From: an uncultured Christensenella sp.
GTDB taxonomy: Bacteria > Bacillota > Clostridia > Christensenellales > UBA3700
Assembly (NCBI GenBank): GCA_910577795.1
Contig: CAJTNW010000012.1
Location: 1 to 44,377 of the forward strand
Direction: 5' to 3'
DNA length: 44,377 nt
Shown: in pieces, positions 9,601 to 18,194 of the stretch
How positions within the stretch are numbered: the stretch's first letter is position 1
Layout: each line of letters begins with the position of its first letter
Notes under the pieces: model-generated
What the model saw: the letters and a program-made list of their open reading frames with translations, nothing else
Told to the model about the DNA's origin: nothing
Database searches by the model: none
Translations under genes and position numbers: made by a program

Positions 9601-9629
9601 AATATACCACATAACATTTTTTTTGTCTA
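9601..9629 (-). promoter_or_regulatory. Pyr operon promoter
   Basis: TAGACA (9624-9629) and TATATT (9601-9606) on the minus strand are separated by exactly 17 bp, with an extended -10 TGG. Transcription would begin near 9594 and give a leader of about 155 nt that contains the attenuator. Confidence 0.75.
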
Positions 9630-9726
9630 GTACTTTATCAAAATTTAATTGCAAAATTTGTGCAAAGTATTTATAAATATTTATTACATTTTAATAGTTT
9701 TAAGCAATAAATATAAAAAAAACAAA

Positions 9727-9740
9727 TTGATTTTAATCAA
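9727..9740 (-). terminator. Weak terminator at the end of the ABC permease gene
   Basis: A short stem, TTGAT-TAAA-ATCAA, overlaps the permease stop codon and is followed on the minus strand by TTTG and a run of eight Ts. The stem is only 5 bp, so some transcription into the pyr operon is possible. Confidence 0.35.
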
Positions 9741-10869
9741 GCATAATTTCCTTAATTGAAGATTTATTTGCCTTAAACATATAATAAACAAATGTCAAAG
9801 CATATAAAACAATAAAACTTGCCAAAGTAATAAAAAATACTTTAACATTAAAAGTGTATTCAGGAACATTTTCTACATCTTTAAAAATACTATTAATCAT
9901 TATTGTTAAAAGTCCATATTGATATATTGTGCCAATTAAAAAACCAATTAGCAAAAATACTATATATACCAAAAAAATTGTAACAAAACATTCTTTTTTA
10001 GAATACCCCATTGCTTTCATTAAAGCAATGTTTTTTGTATTATTTTTTACAAGCGACGTCATTGCCATAAGCATAGAAACAACAGCAAGCACTATGCCTA
10101 TACCTAAAATTAGCACCCCCATTGTTCCAGCCATTAAGTCTTCCATTGAAGCGCCCATTTGAACCATTGCAGAAAAACAAAAAGCGGAAAAGGCTACAAA
10201 AAATGCCAAAGATTTTTTGCTATTTAGTGTTGCAAAACACATTTCTAGCAAAAATGGTCTATCTTTAGATTTGCTGCTATGCTTAACTTTTTTTGTTTTT
10301 GTTAACTCACCTTTCATAAGCAATAATGCAGGTTTACGCAAAACAACAAAAGCATAAATATATGCGATTAACGAAAATACTATAGTTGGAATTATTACCA
10401 AGCAAATAAGCAATGTTGGGTGGAATGATGCAGTTACATCTGGCAACCCATCAATTGTCAAATCTTTATAAATGCTTGTCATTGCTGCCCAACCTACTCC
10501 AAAACCTAAACTACAGCCTACTAACACACTTGCACCAAAAATCAAAAAACTCAATGCTATCCTATAATTTGAATACCCCATTGCTTTGAATGTACCAAGT
10601 GTTTTACAATTGTTGTCAATATACAATTTTATGTAAAATAGCATCATAATTACCACAATGACTGCCAAAAAACCACCAGTTACCGAACACGTCATTTTTG
10701 CAGTTGAAAGTTGAGCGGTATAAAGTGGCATAATCTCACTGCTAATACTATCTTTTAGTGGCAAAATGTCTATGTAATAATTTAAAAAGAAAGTACAAAC
10801 AAATACCGCACAAAAGCAAACTATTGATATACCAATTAATTTAAAACAGTCTTTTATTGAAACTATCAT
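9733..10869 (-). CDS. ABC transporter permease, FtsX/MacB-like
   Basis: This 378-residue integral membrane protein pairs with the ATPase encoded immediately upstream. Hydrophobicity suggests about eight membrane segments in two related halves. Each half has an FtsX-type core ending in a similar cytoplasmic motif, GTFKAMGYS near residue 92 and ALMKAMGYS near residue 282, which implies an internal duplication. The large extracellular domain of MacB proteins is missing; only a short loop follows the first helix. Such transporters often extrude lipids, peptides or antibiotics, but the substrate cannot be read from the sequence. It starts 1 bp after the ATPase gene and shares its TetR-controlled promoter. 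Confidence 0.85.
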   Translation of the reverse strand: MIVSIKDCFKLIGISIVCFCAVFVCTFFLNYYIDILPLKDSISSEIMPLYTAQLSTAKMTCSVTGGFLAVIVVIMMLFYIKLYIDNNCKTLGTFKAMGYSNYRIALSFLIFGASVLVGCSLGFGVGWAAMTSIYKDLTIDGLPDVTASFHPTLLICLVIIPTIVFSLIAYIYAFVVLRKPALLLMKGELTKTKKVKHSSKSKDRPFLLEMCFATLNSKKSLAFFVAFSAFCFSAMVQMGASMEDLMAGTMGVLILGIGIVLAVVSMLMAMTSLVKNNTKNIALMKAMGYSKKECFVTIFLVYIVFLLIGFLIGTIYQYGLLTIMINSIFKDVENVPEYTFNVKVFFITLASFIVLYALTFVYYMFKANKSSIKEIMLD

Positions 10870-10870
10870 T

Positions 10871-11557
10871 TTACCACCCTATTTCATAAGCAGTTTTTTG
10901 TTTTGGATTTTTGATAATCTCAACTATTTTCCCGCTATTAATTTTTATTATTGTTTCCGCCATTTCTGCGATATTTTGGTTGTGAGTAACCATAATCATA
11001 GTAAAGTTTTGTCTAACTTTTTCTTGCATAATGCAATTTAAAACTTCACGTCCAGTATTTTCGTCCAATGCACCAGTCGGCTCATCTAAGAACAATATTT
11101 TAGGTTGCTTTGCAAGCGCCCTTGCAATACATACCCTTTGTTGCTCACCACCAGAAAGTTCTGTCGGCATAGATTTACATTTACTTTCCAAACCAAGTGA
11201 ATTTATAATTTTTTTATAATCTACATTTTTAGCAAGGTTTGCACCCATTTTAACATTGTTTCCCACATTTAAATGCGAAAGCAAGTAGTATTGTTGAAAA
11301 ATAAATCCAATATTGTCCTTTCTAAATTTAGTTAGTTCTGCCTCTGTTTTTTCTGACAAATTAAGTCCATCTACTACAACACCACCACTATCTGCTTTTT
11401 CAAGCCCTGACAAAATATTCATTAATGTAGACTTGCCCGAACCTGACGCACCAAGTATAACTACAAACTCGTTATCCTTGATTTCAAGTGATACATCTTT
11501 AAGTACTTGCACTTTACCATTATTATAAGACTTGCTTATATTTTGCGCATTAATCAT
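10871..11557 (-). CDS. ABC transporter ATP-binding protein, LolD/MacB-like
   Basis: This 228-residue ATPase powers the adjacent FtsX-type permease. It has Walker A GASGSGKST (36-44), the Q-loop FQQ (88-90), the signature LSGGEQQ (135-141), Walker B ILFLDE (155-160) and the D-loop GALD, with the TGALD spelling typical of the LolD/MacB subfamily. All catalytic residues are intact. Its start overlaps the end of the TetR gene by 4 nt, so regulator, ATPase and permease form one coupled operon. Confidence 0.94.
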   Translation of the reverse strand: MINAQNISKSYNNGKVQVLKDVSLEIKDNEFVVILGASGSGKSTLMNILSGLEKADSGGVVVDGLNLSEKTEAELTKFRKDNIGFIFQQYYLLSHLNVGNNVKMGANLAKNVDYKKIINSLGLESKCKSMPTELSGGEQQRVCIARALAKQPKILFLDEPTGALDENTGREVLNCIMQEKVRQNFTMIMVTHNQNIAEMAETIIKINSGKIVEIIKNPKQKTAYEIGW

Positions 11558-12123
11558 TTTTTCACCTCCAACATTATTAAACTTTTACAAACCATATTAA
11601 GTCTATTAGATATTTCCTCTTCAGTTAATTCACACATTTTATTTGCAATTAATGTTGCAATTCCATGACTAAATATCCACATATCAAGGTATAATTCTTT
11701 TGCAAATTCATTGGATACACCATAATGCTTTGTTATTGAATTTAATATATCTTGATAACTATCCTCTATTATCCCTAAAACATTGTTAGTATTTGGGTGA
11801 GTATCAATTTGTTTCATAAACAATAATTTAAATAAATTTGGATGTTCTTTAGCAAATTTAATGTATGCCATTCCCACACCTTTAAAAGCGATTTCCTCTT
11901 GCAACCCAACTTTAACATAACTTTGATAAAGGTTATTTGCAAACTGATTTACACCATTAATCACATCATCCATACTATCAAAAGTAGTAAAAATAGGTCT
12001 TGCGGAACTTCCAAGACACTCACCAAGTGACCTTGCCGTTAAAAATTCCATACCTTGACACTCCACTATCTCTATTGCTTTTAAAATAATTTCCTCTTTA
12101 TTAAATTTTGCATTTCTTGGCAT
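11554..12123 (-). CDS. TetR/AcrR family transcriptional regulator
   Basis: This 189-residue regulator has an N-terminal helix-turn-helix domain (about residues 8-55) and a larger alpha-helical ligand-binding domain. GAGGG precedes the start. It is the first gene of an operon with an ABC ATPase and permease, and its promoter is covered by a long palindrome. The simplest reading is a repressor that controls its own operon and is released by a compound the transporter exports. The ligand is unknown. The unusual SSARPIFTTF recognition-helix region is a recurrent variant in such repressors. Confidence 0.9.
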   Translation of the reverse strand: MPRNAKFNKEEIILKAIEIVECQGMEFLTARSLGECLGSSARPIFTTFDSMDDVINGVNQFANNLYQSYVKVGLQEEIAFKGVGMAYIKFAKEHPNLFKLLFMKQIDTHPNTNNVLGIIEDSYQDILNSITKHYGVSNEFAKELYLDMWIFSHGIATLIANKMCELTEEEISNRLNMVCKSLIMLEVKK

Positions 12124-12140
12124 ATTTCCCTCACAAAAAA

Positions 12141-12180
12141 AATATTAAAACGTATGTTTTGCAACATCTGTTTTAATATT
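12141..12180. promoter_or_regulatory. Palindromic operator of the TetR-ABC operon
   Basis: This is a 40-bp imperfect palindrome, identical at 16 of 20 positions per half. The outer arms AATATTAAAAC / GTTTTAATATT are perfect and an inner ATGTT / AACAT pair flanks the centre. It overlaps the -10 box and covers the expected start site of the tetR promoter, so a bound dimer (or pair of dimers) would block transcription. Confidence 0.8.
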
Positions 12181-12204
12181 ATCACATATACACTATATTG
12201 TCAA
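12176..12204 (-). promoter_or_regulatory. Promoter of the TetR-ABC operon
   Basis: A consensus -35 TTGACA (12199-12204), a 17-bp spacer and -10 TAATAT (12176-12181) with an extended TGA are read on the minus strand. The -10 lies in the left edge of the palindromic operator. Confidence 0.85.
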
Positions 12205-12259
12205 CTTTTTATAAAAAATTAATTGTAATTTTGATACTTAACATTTTTTTTAACATAAA

Positions 12260-12318
12260 ATAGAGTTGCAATTAGCCTTAAAGCCAACCCAAAAATATTG
12301 GGGTAAATGCAACTCTAT
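12260..12318 (-). terminator. Large inverted repeat after the Hint-domain gene, probable terminator
   Basis: Arms ATAGAGTTGCA (12260-12270) and TGCAACTCTAT (12308-12318) are perfect over 11 bp. Between them lies a second small hairpin, CCCAA-AAATA-TTGGG (12288-12302). On the minus strand the outer stem is followed by TTTATGTT, a modest U tract. It lies about 40 bp past the stop of the giant gene. The nested shape is more elaborate than the other terminators here. Confidence 0.55.
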
Positions 12319-12358
12319 CTTTATTTTTATTTATTCTGCTTTTTTAAATTATCTATTA

Positions 12359-15300
12359 TTAGTTAAAATATCTATTAAACAAATTAGTTAATCTATCTAT
12401 AGTTATCAAACCTTTGCCTATTGCTACTTTTAAATATTGTCCATTAAAAGCATTAAATATTTCTTCAGTTACAGGCACAATTTCAACAAACTCCTCATAA
12501 GTAAACAAACCATATTGATTAATATCTTCGTTAAATTTATCCTTATTAATAGTCATAGTATCACTATCAATATCAAAAATATTAATTAACCCCTCAGTTG
12601 CTCCCGGCATAGATAACATTCCGTTTACATAATAACACAAATGGCTATAAGTTACAGGACTATATGCAGTGGTAATTTCATCTTTTACCTGCACATTAAC
12701 AAGTTGTACTTTACCCCAAGCCAAATTACCGCTACTATCAGTAGTTTGTTTATTAAACCAATGTCCAATATACTTATCTGCATCCCTTCGTAAAAATACA
12801 TATTTGTTTAAATTAAAATCCCAAAAAGCATGTTCGGAAATTACTTTTACACTTATTCCGTCAGAAAAATATAAATTTATCACTTCATAAATTTGTTTAG
12901 GGTCGCTATCAATAAACAAAATAGGTGCAGTATCAAACTTGCCAGTAAACATATTCCACACTAACAACTCTTCGCTACCACTCAACTCCTCAACAGCCTT
13001 TTGACTGCCGTCTGCAAGTGTAATTAAAGAGCCTTCTGCAATACATTCATCTTTATCATAAATAGCAGATAGTGATATATTATAAAAACCTAATACTTCA
13101 TCAAAAGTTTCAATAGTAACTTTTAATGAACTTGCTGAGCCCAATTTTATTTTCTTATAATACATACTATGCCTAGCAGTTATCTCCCAAGAAGAAAATA
13201 TATATCCTTTAAATTCTTTTACATACACAGTATGAGTTTGACTACCTTCTAAAGGAAATTTGCTATTATCCAATGTAGTTATTACTCCATTCTCATCTAC
13301 ATAATTATAAAATAAATTTACATTAATACTATATACATACCAATATGCATACAAAGTAACATCTTCATCTTTATCCCAATTACGTTCAGATTGCATACTT
13401 GAATTATAATAGTAAGTACCATTATCATTATAACCTAAATAATATCCCATAAATTCATGACCAAGTTTAGTTGGTGCCTTCAAGCCACTTGGCATTGGTT
13501 GGTCGTAAGTTACTTTAATTTCTGTTTTTGCAGTTCCGTTTTGTGGGTCTAATGTAACAGTATAAGTTTTAGCCTGCCAATATGCATATATAGTTTTACT
13601 TTGTGTAAAAGTCCATTGCATTACACTTTGCATATCATTATCATAAAATTGCATACCAGCACCATTTAATTCTTCAAAAAAACCTAAAAATGTATAGCCA
13701 GTTTTTGTTGGCGCTTTAATTTCATTAGGCATATTTTTATCAAAAATAACTTCTACTTTATCCTTTTCACCTATACCACCGCAAAAATCTAAAGTTACTT
13801 GATAATGTATAGCATTAAATTTTGCCTGCAAAGTGCAGTCATAAGCCACATTCCAACTATTTGTACCACCTTGTTCGTCTGTAACTTTACTTGTCTCATC
13901 ATTTAAATCAAGATACCAACCTACAAAATCATAACCAGTTTTTGTAGGTATAGGTAAAGCATTGTTGTTACTGCTATTGTATGCCTTACCAAAAGTCACT
14001 ACTAATGAGTCTATATTTTCAATTGTTCCCGCAAAATTTACCGCATACTCGTTTGGTGTATACACCGCTTTCAAATATATATCACTTCCATCAAGTTCTA
14101 CCCCAATAGATAAATCAGGCATAGTTTGCGCTAAATTAGGATTATAAGTATAAAACACTAAGCCCGGTGCCAAATGTGTTCCTACATATTTACCATTGTA
14201 TTTATCTTCATAGTTTTCATCAACAATAAACTCTTTAAATGTATAACCAGTTTTTGTTGGAAAACTTTCAAATATCAGCAAATCACCATAATTTGCCTCT
14301 AATATTTTTGTATACGCATCAGTTTCGTCATTTTTTAAATAAATTTTAAAATTTGTTTCTACCCTATAGTCAGCAAAAATTTCTATAATATCTCCATCGT
14401 TAAAGTTATTATCAATATCATGCCAGCATGCAAGACTAGAAGAGTCATTTTTGTCAAATATCATATTTTTAAAAATATGACCTTCTTTAAATAAATATCT
14501 TTTAATTGCGTTTGACTGTGCTCCTTCTTTTTCTATCTGAGATTTAATGTTGCAGTTAGGACATAAGTTTTTGTTATATTCAATATACTCTTTTGTGTCT
14601 GAAAAATTAAAATTTTCACCATTTTGAGTAAGCCATTTAAAACTTCCATCTGCATTTATTTTTATAAAATATTTATCCCTTGACCATATCGCAATTAAAT
14701 CTATATCGTCTTCTTCCAAAAATACTCCAACACTTTCCCCATACTCATTTGTATATTTTTTATTGCCATTAAACCAACCTATAAATGTAAAACCGCTTGC
14801 ATTAGGAATAGGCAAATTATAATTTTGATTATATTTAATCTCCAATTGTATCTGCTCTATATCTGCTGGTACACCATCTGTATAATTTTTATTTACATTT
14901 AGATTAACTCTAAATGCATCTTGTACCCATCTAGCATAAAATATTTTATCACCAATGCTATTCTCGTCCAATATATCAATTTTATAGCCTTGTAACTCTG
15001 GATTATCATACCAACCATAAAATACATAATCTTCCTTATATGTATCTTTTCTTAATTCGTAAACATGGTCAGTTATATATGTACCATCCTCAATTTCACT
15101 ATCACCATTAGTCACATATTTAATACTATACTCAATTGCTCTCCATTTTGCATATAAAGTTAAATTTGGCATAGCAAAATCTTCAATATTGTTATCATTT
15201 ACTAACTCACCAAAATCATAAAGGCTTGTCCACCAACCTTCAAAAATATACCCTGCTTTTTCTGGGACAGGCAAACTATTACTATTATTCCAATAATATT

Positions 15301-17299
15301 TATAAAATGCTGGTATGTTTGTTGCATTATTTGTATTTTTAAAATCTATGGACGTAAAACTTGTTACATTAATTTTAATTGGACCATAAAAATTATTATT
15401 ACTTCTCATTACTCTTACATAAACATATTCCCCTTCCTTTCCTTTATAATTGGCTCCAATAACTTGATTTAAATTTTCATCATAATACCAAAAATTCACG
15501 ATTTCATTATCTGCTTGAAAATCATAATATACATTCTTGTCACATTTAAATCTAAAATATAAGTTATCTCTGTCTATAGTAACATTATTTTGTCCTAAAG
15601 TTAATTCCTTAGGTGCAAAATCAGCAGTAATATCACATTGTCCTGATTTATTTTTATCATTATATACTACTCTAATTATGTAATTATATCCTTCACCAAG
15701 TCTAACATTATACGAAAGGTCATTCTCATTTACTTTAATAAATCTTTCATCATAATATCTACCTCCACCTAAAACTCTATATACCCTAATACTAACAGGA
15801 GAAACCGCACCAGATGTTGTAAAAGAATGATTACCTGTATAACGTGCTTTATACAAAAACAAATTATCGCCATCTGGCAGTATACTTACTTGTTTTGTAT
15901 CTTTTATACCTTCAAATTCCTTATATTCCCTGTCACTACTTACTTTTTTAAAATCATGTATATTACAACCAGTTACAACTTCAGACATATCATCGGCATT
16001 TGTGAACTCAACTACAAAACCTCTTCTTATTCTTGCCTCCCAAGGAATTTTAAATCCATCTCCATACTCATTTTCCACAGGTGTATAACCCAATGTATAA
16101 CTACTGTTAAAAAAGTTATCTCTATCATAAAATAAAAAACTTCCATCTCCATATTTTTCTTTATTTATACACAAAGTTGATTGTGCCATTCTTGATAATC
16201 TGCCTGTATTTTCGATTTGTCCTTGTGCTGTAACATACTCTGGCTTAAAATAAAATTGTTTATCCGTGTAATCAGTTTTTTGATATTTAACACTTGTAAA
16301 ATCTGCCATAATATTAACAAACGTAGTCATTTCAGAATAACCTGGTATTAGATGTCCAATACCAAAATTTAACACATCAAACAATGCACTTACTCCAACT
16401 TCCCCATATTGTGCCAAAATATCTTCCTTTTTTGCTACATTATGTATTTTTGCACTATATTCAGTGTCTTGTTGAATGATGAATCTCCCTTTGTCTTTTG
16501 CTGGATTATATCCTTCATCACCATCATTTAAATGTTGCTCATTCATTACTGACACCATATTATAAATATTTGTCATATTATAATTTTGTATTTCTTCAAA
16601 GATATAGTTGTCATTTGCTATAAAATAAGGCAATGGCACTACCTTCCCCATAACACTATTTTTATCAATATTAATATATTGAATCACACTCTTATCAATT
16701 TTATCATAAGGAGTATTCCCCATAAGAATCCTATGATATCTAGTTGGAATTTTATCTAAAGTTTTTTCAAAATAAACAAACTCTCTTTGAAATAAATTTT
16801 TAACACCAAACCTAACTTGGTCTTTCAAATAATCTTCGTTATATTCATTTATTATATCAAAAACCGAAACTGTTGATAAAAGCACTCCATCTGTCCAAGG
16901 TTCTGTTTTAATAAAAAATCCATATTCTCTACCAACATATACTATACCATCATTTTCTTGTTTAAATAATGACTTCGGTATTATCTGAACAATAGGGTCA
17001 TCATTATTTGCCACTAATACTCCTCCAGCATACTTTATTGTACTAGTATATAACCCATTATCACTAAAATTTTTACTTAAAACAGTATACTTTTGTGTTT
17101 CGTGCTTCATTGAATCTGCATATTGAGTGATTTTTAAATCAGAATTTATTAAATAATCATCATTTGTATAATCTTCAGTAGTATAATAGTCCTCTTCTGC
17201 TAAAGCAGGTTGCATTGAAAAACAACATATTACCAAACTACATAATAATACACTTATTATTATACAAATTCCCAAAAGTTTATTTTTTACTTTTTCCAT
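12359..17299 (-). CDS. Giant secreted protein with InlB-like repeats and C-terminal Hint domain
   Basis: The 1646-residue protein starts with a signal peptide (about 1-35, hydrophobic core then PALAEE). Residues 40-650 form an N-terminal region I do not recognise. From about 660 to 1400 there are roughly nine diverged InlB/Listeria-Bacteroides-type beta-grasp repeats, each with a GYxFxGWY-like start and an LxAxW-like end. A Hint (hedgehog/intein) module begins at Cys1419 (CIAEGSLITLADGSQK). It has a block-B-like SEHAF with His1490 and a CYYVNG strand near 1559. A terminal Asn or His-Asn that could complete splicing is not seen, and about 80 residues follow (1566-1646). No LPXTG anchor or second membrane helix is visible. 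AAGGAG precedes the start. It follows the lipoprotein gene by 12 bp. Function is unknown; adhesion or self-cleavage is inference. Confidence 0.85.
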   Translation of the reverse strand: MEKVKNKLLGICIIISVLLCSLVICCFSMQPALAEEDYYTTEDYTNDDYLINSDLKITQYADSMKHETQKYTVLSKNFSDNGLYTSTIKYAGGVLVANNDDPIVQIIPKSLFKQENDGIVYVGREYGFFIKTEPWTDGVLLSTVSVFDIINEYNEDYLKDQVRFGVKNLFQREFVYFEKTLDKIPTRYHRILMGNTPYDKIDKSVIQYINIDKNSVMGKVVPLPYFIANDNYIFEEIQNYNMTNIYNMVSVMNEQHLNDGDEGYNPAKDKGRFIIQQDTEYSAKIHNVAKKEDILAQYGEVGVSALFDVLNFGIGHLIPGYSEMTTFVNIMADFTSVKYQKTDYTDKQFYFKPEYVTAQGQIENTGRLSRMAQSTLCINKEKYGDGSFLFYDRDNFFNSSYTLGYTPVENEYGDGFKIPWEARIRRGFVVEFTNADDMSEVVTGCNIHDFKKVSSDREYKEFEGIKDTKQVSILPDGDNLFLYKARYTGNHSFTTSGAVSPVSIRVYRVLGGGRYYDERFIKVNENDLSYNVRLGEGYNYIIRVVYNDKNKSGQCDITADFAPKELTLGQNNVTIDRDNLYFRFKCDKNVYYDFQADNEIVNFWYYDENLNQVIGANYKGKEGEYVYVRVMRSNNNFYGPIKINVTSFTSIDFKNTNNATNIPAFYKYYWNNSNSLPVPEKAGYIFEGWWTSLYDFGELVNDNNIEDFAMPNLTLYAKWRAIEYSIKYVTNGDSEIEDGTYITDHVYELRKDTYKEDYVFYGWYDNPELQGYKIDILDENSIGDKIFYARWVQDAFRVNLNVNKNYTDGVPADIEQIQLEIKYNQNYNLPIPNASGFTFIGWFNGNKKYTNEYGESVGVFLEEDDIDLIAIWSRDKYFIKINADGSFKWLTQNGENFNFSDTKEYIEYNKNLCPNCNIKSQIEKEGAQSNAIKRYLFKEGHIFKNMIFDKNDSSSLACWHDIDNNFNDGDIIEIFADYRVETNFKIYLKNDETDAYTKILEANYGDLLIFESFPTKTGYTFKEFIVDENYEDKYNGKYVGTHLAPGLVFYTYNPNLAQTMPDLSIGVELDGSDIYLKAVYTPNEYAVNFAGTIENIDSLVVTFGKAYNSSNNNALPIPTKTGYDFVGWYLDLNDETSKVTDEQGGTNSWNVAYDCTLQAKFNAIHYQVTLDFCGGIGEKDKVEVIFDKNMPNEIKAPTKTGYTFLGFFEELNGAGMQFYDNDMQSVMQWTFTQSKTIYAYWQAKTYTVTLDPQNGTAKTEIKVTYDQPMPSGLKAPTKLGHEFMGYYLGYNDNGTYYYNSSMQSERNWDKDEDVTLYAYWYVYSINVNLFYNYVDENGVITTLDNSKFPLEGSQTHTVYVKEFKGYIFSSWEITARHSMYYKKIKLGSASSLKVTIETFDEVLGFYNISLSAIYDKDECIAEGSLITLADGSQKAVEELSGSEELLVWNMFTGKFDTAPILFIDSDPKQIYEVINLYFSDGISVKVISEHAFWDFNLNKYVFLRRDADKYIGHWFNKQTTDSSGNLAWGKVQLVNVQVKDEITTAYSPVTYSHLCYYVNGMLSMPGATEGLINIFDIDSDTMTINKDKFNEDINQYGLFTYEEFVEIVPVTEEIFNAFNGQYLKVAIGKGLITIDRLTNLFNRYFN

Positions 17300-17311
17300 A
17301 ATTTTTTCTCC

Positions 17312-17812
17312 TTATTCTATTATTATCCTAATTTTATGATACACATCGCTAGGCAAATCACCTTGAGCAATTTGGCGTCCAGATGCTGTCCAATAATTTG
17401 CATGTGTTTTAAATGTATCAAACGAATATGAAATAGTATAAGTGCCTTTTTCTATAGGATAAAAACTCCAAAGACTATCATCTTCATTAGTATAATATAT
17501 ATTTATAGGCCTTGGACTAAAATTACTATCTGGAATTGGATTTTTATAATCATAAGTATAAAACTCCTCTTCATCTACAAAACATTTTACATTAAATCCT
17601 TTTATGTTACCATCATATTCATAAGTATAACTACTTTTATAATGATTTGGAAGAGCAGGAAGTCTTTCCAACTCAACCCAATTGTCATCATAAAGCCTTA
17701 TTTCATAAACAGGTTCTTTTTCTTCTTCACAAGCCGTAAACACCAAACACAAGCCACTTAGTATTATTGCTAATGCCAAAACTACTACTATTTTTACTAC
17801 ATTTTTTCTCAT
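17312..17812 (-). CDS. Putative lipoprotein, function unknown
   Basis: This 166-residue protein has an N-terminal membrane segment ending in a lipobox, LVFTAC, followed by acidic residues, so it should be lipidated and held on the outer face of the membrane. The rest is rich in Tyr, Asp and Glu and probably beta-stranded; I recognise no family. A run of five Gs precedes the start. It is 12 bp upstream of the giant Hint-domain gene and on the same transcript, so the two products may act together at the cell surface, for example with the lipoprotein helping to retain or process the large protein. That link is inference. Confidence 0.75.
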   Translation of the reverse strand: MRKNVVKIVVVLALAIILSGLCLVFTACEEEKEPVYEIRLYDDNWVELERLPALPNHYKSSYTYEYDGNIKGFNVKCFVDEEEFYTYDYKNPIPDSNFSPRPINIYYTNEDDSLWSFYPIEKGTYTISYSFDTFKTHANYWTASGRQIAQGDLPSDVYHKIRIIIE

Positions 17813-17823
17813 TACTTACCCCC

Positions 17824-17856
17824 TTAAATTATATTTTTTAAATTAATTAGTCTCAT
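17824..17856 (-). CDS. Possible 10-residue leader peptide
   Basis: On the minus strand an ATG at 17856 opens a 10-codon frame (MRLINLKNII) that ends 12 bp before the lipoprotein start. It is preceded by a very strong AGGAGGT (17867-17873), about 10 nt upstream. The lipoprotein itself has only a GGGGG tract. Either this is a translated leader that couples to the lipoprotein, or the AGGAGGT is fortuitous. Confidence 0.35.
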   Translation of the reverse strand: MRLINLKNII

Positions 17857-17900
17857 TCCCCTTATCACCTCCTATAATATTTTTATTTTGATTATTGCAT

Positions 17901-17929
17901 ATTATAGTAGGTCCAAAATTAAAATTCAA
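17901..17929 (-). promoter_or_regulatory. Promoter of the lipoprotein/Hint-protein operon
   Basis: TTGAAT (17924-17929), a 17-bp spacer and a perfect TATAAT (17901-17906) are read on the minus strand, about 90 bp before the lipoprotein start. Confidence 0.75.
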
Positions 17930-17948
17930 AATAAAATTATTGTTTACT

Positions 17949-17974
17949 AAAGAGTTTAATTTATTAAACTCTTT
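17949..17974. repeat. Perfect 11-bp inverted repeat
   Basis: AAAGAGTTTAA and TTAAACTCTTT are separated by a 4-nt TTTA loop. Neither strand has a following T tract, so it is not a standard terminator. It lies just upstream of the lipoprotein promoter. A wider TTACTA / TAGTAA pair (17944-17949 and 17987-17992) flanks it. An operator is possible. Confidence 0.5.
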
Positions 17975-18165
17975 ACCTAATTTTATAGTAAGCATTATTC
18001 TAAACAAATGCAATACTTTTGCAAAATTGACAAGAATGTTTGCAGAATTAACAACTTTTACCCAAAATTACCACATAAATTAGAAAATTTTGCTCTAATA
18101 TAAAATGATTTGATATTTAACATAAATCGTAAAATTAAGTGATATTTTATTAAAAAAATAAACTA

Positions 18166-18194
18166 TTGACAACTGGTAAAAAATCTGTTTTAAT
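18166..18194 (+). promoter_or_regulatory. Promoter of the alcohol dehydrogenase gene
   Basis: TTGACA (18166-18171), a 17-bp spacer and TTTAAT (18189-18194) precede an AGGAGG ribosome-binding site at 18226-18231. Confidence 0.75.

Noticed and set aside
9439..9654. N-terminal extension of pyrB
   Set aside because: The frame is open for 72 codons upstream, but it spans the promoter and the attenuator hairpin, and the 9438 ATG has the ribosome-binding site and the family length.
15827..16135. Plus-strand open frames inside the giant gene and other long genes
   Set aside because: These are shadows opposite real genes: they lack ribosome-binding sites and have low-complexity translations rich in Cys, Phe, Asn and Thr.
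12359..17299. Polymorphic toxin with a C-terminal toxin domain
   Set aside because: The Hint module is followed by about 80 residues without a recognisable nuclease or other toxin motif, and no immunity-like gene follows on the same strand.
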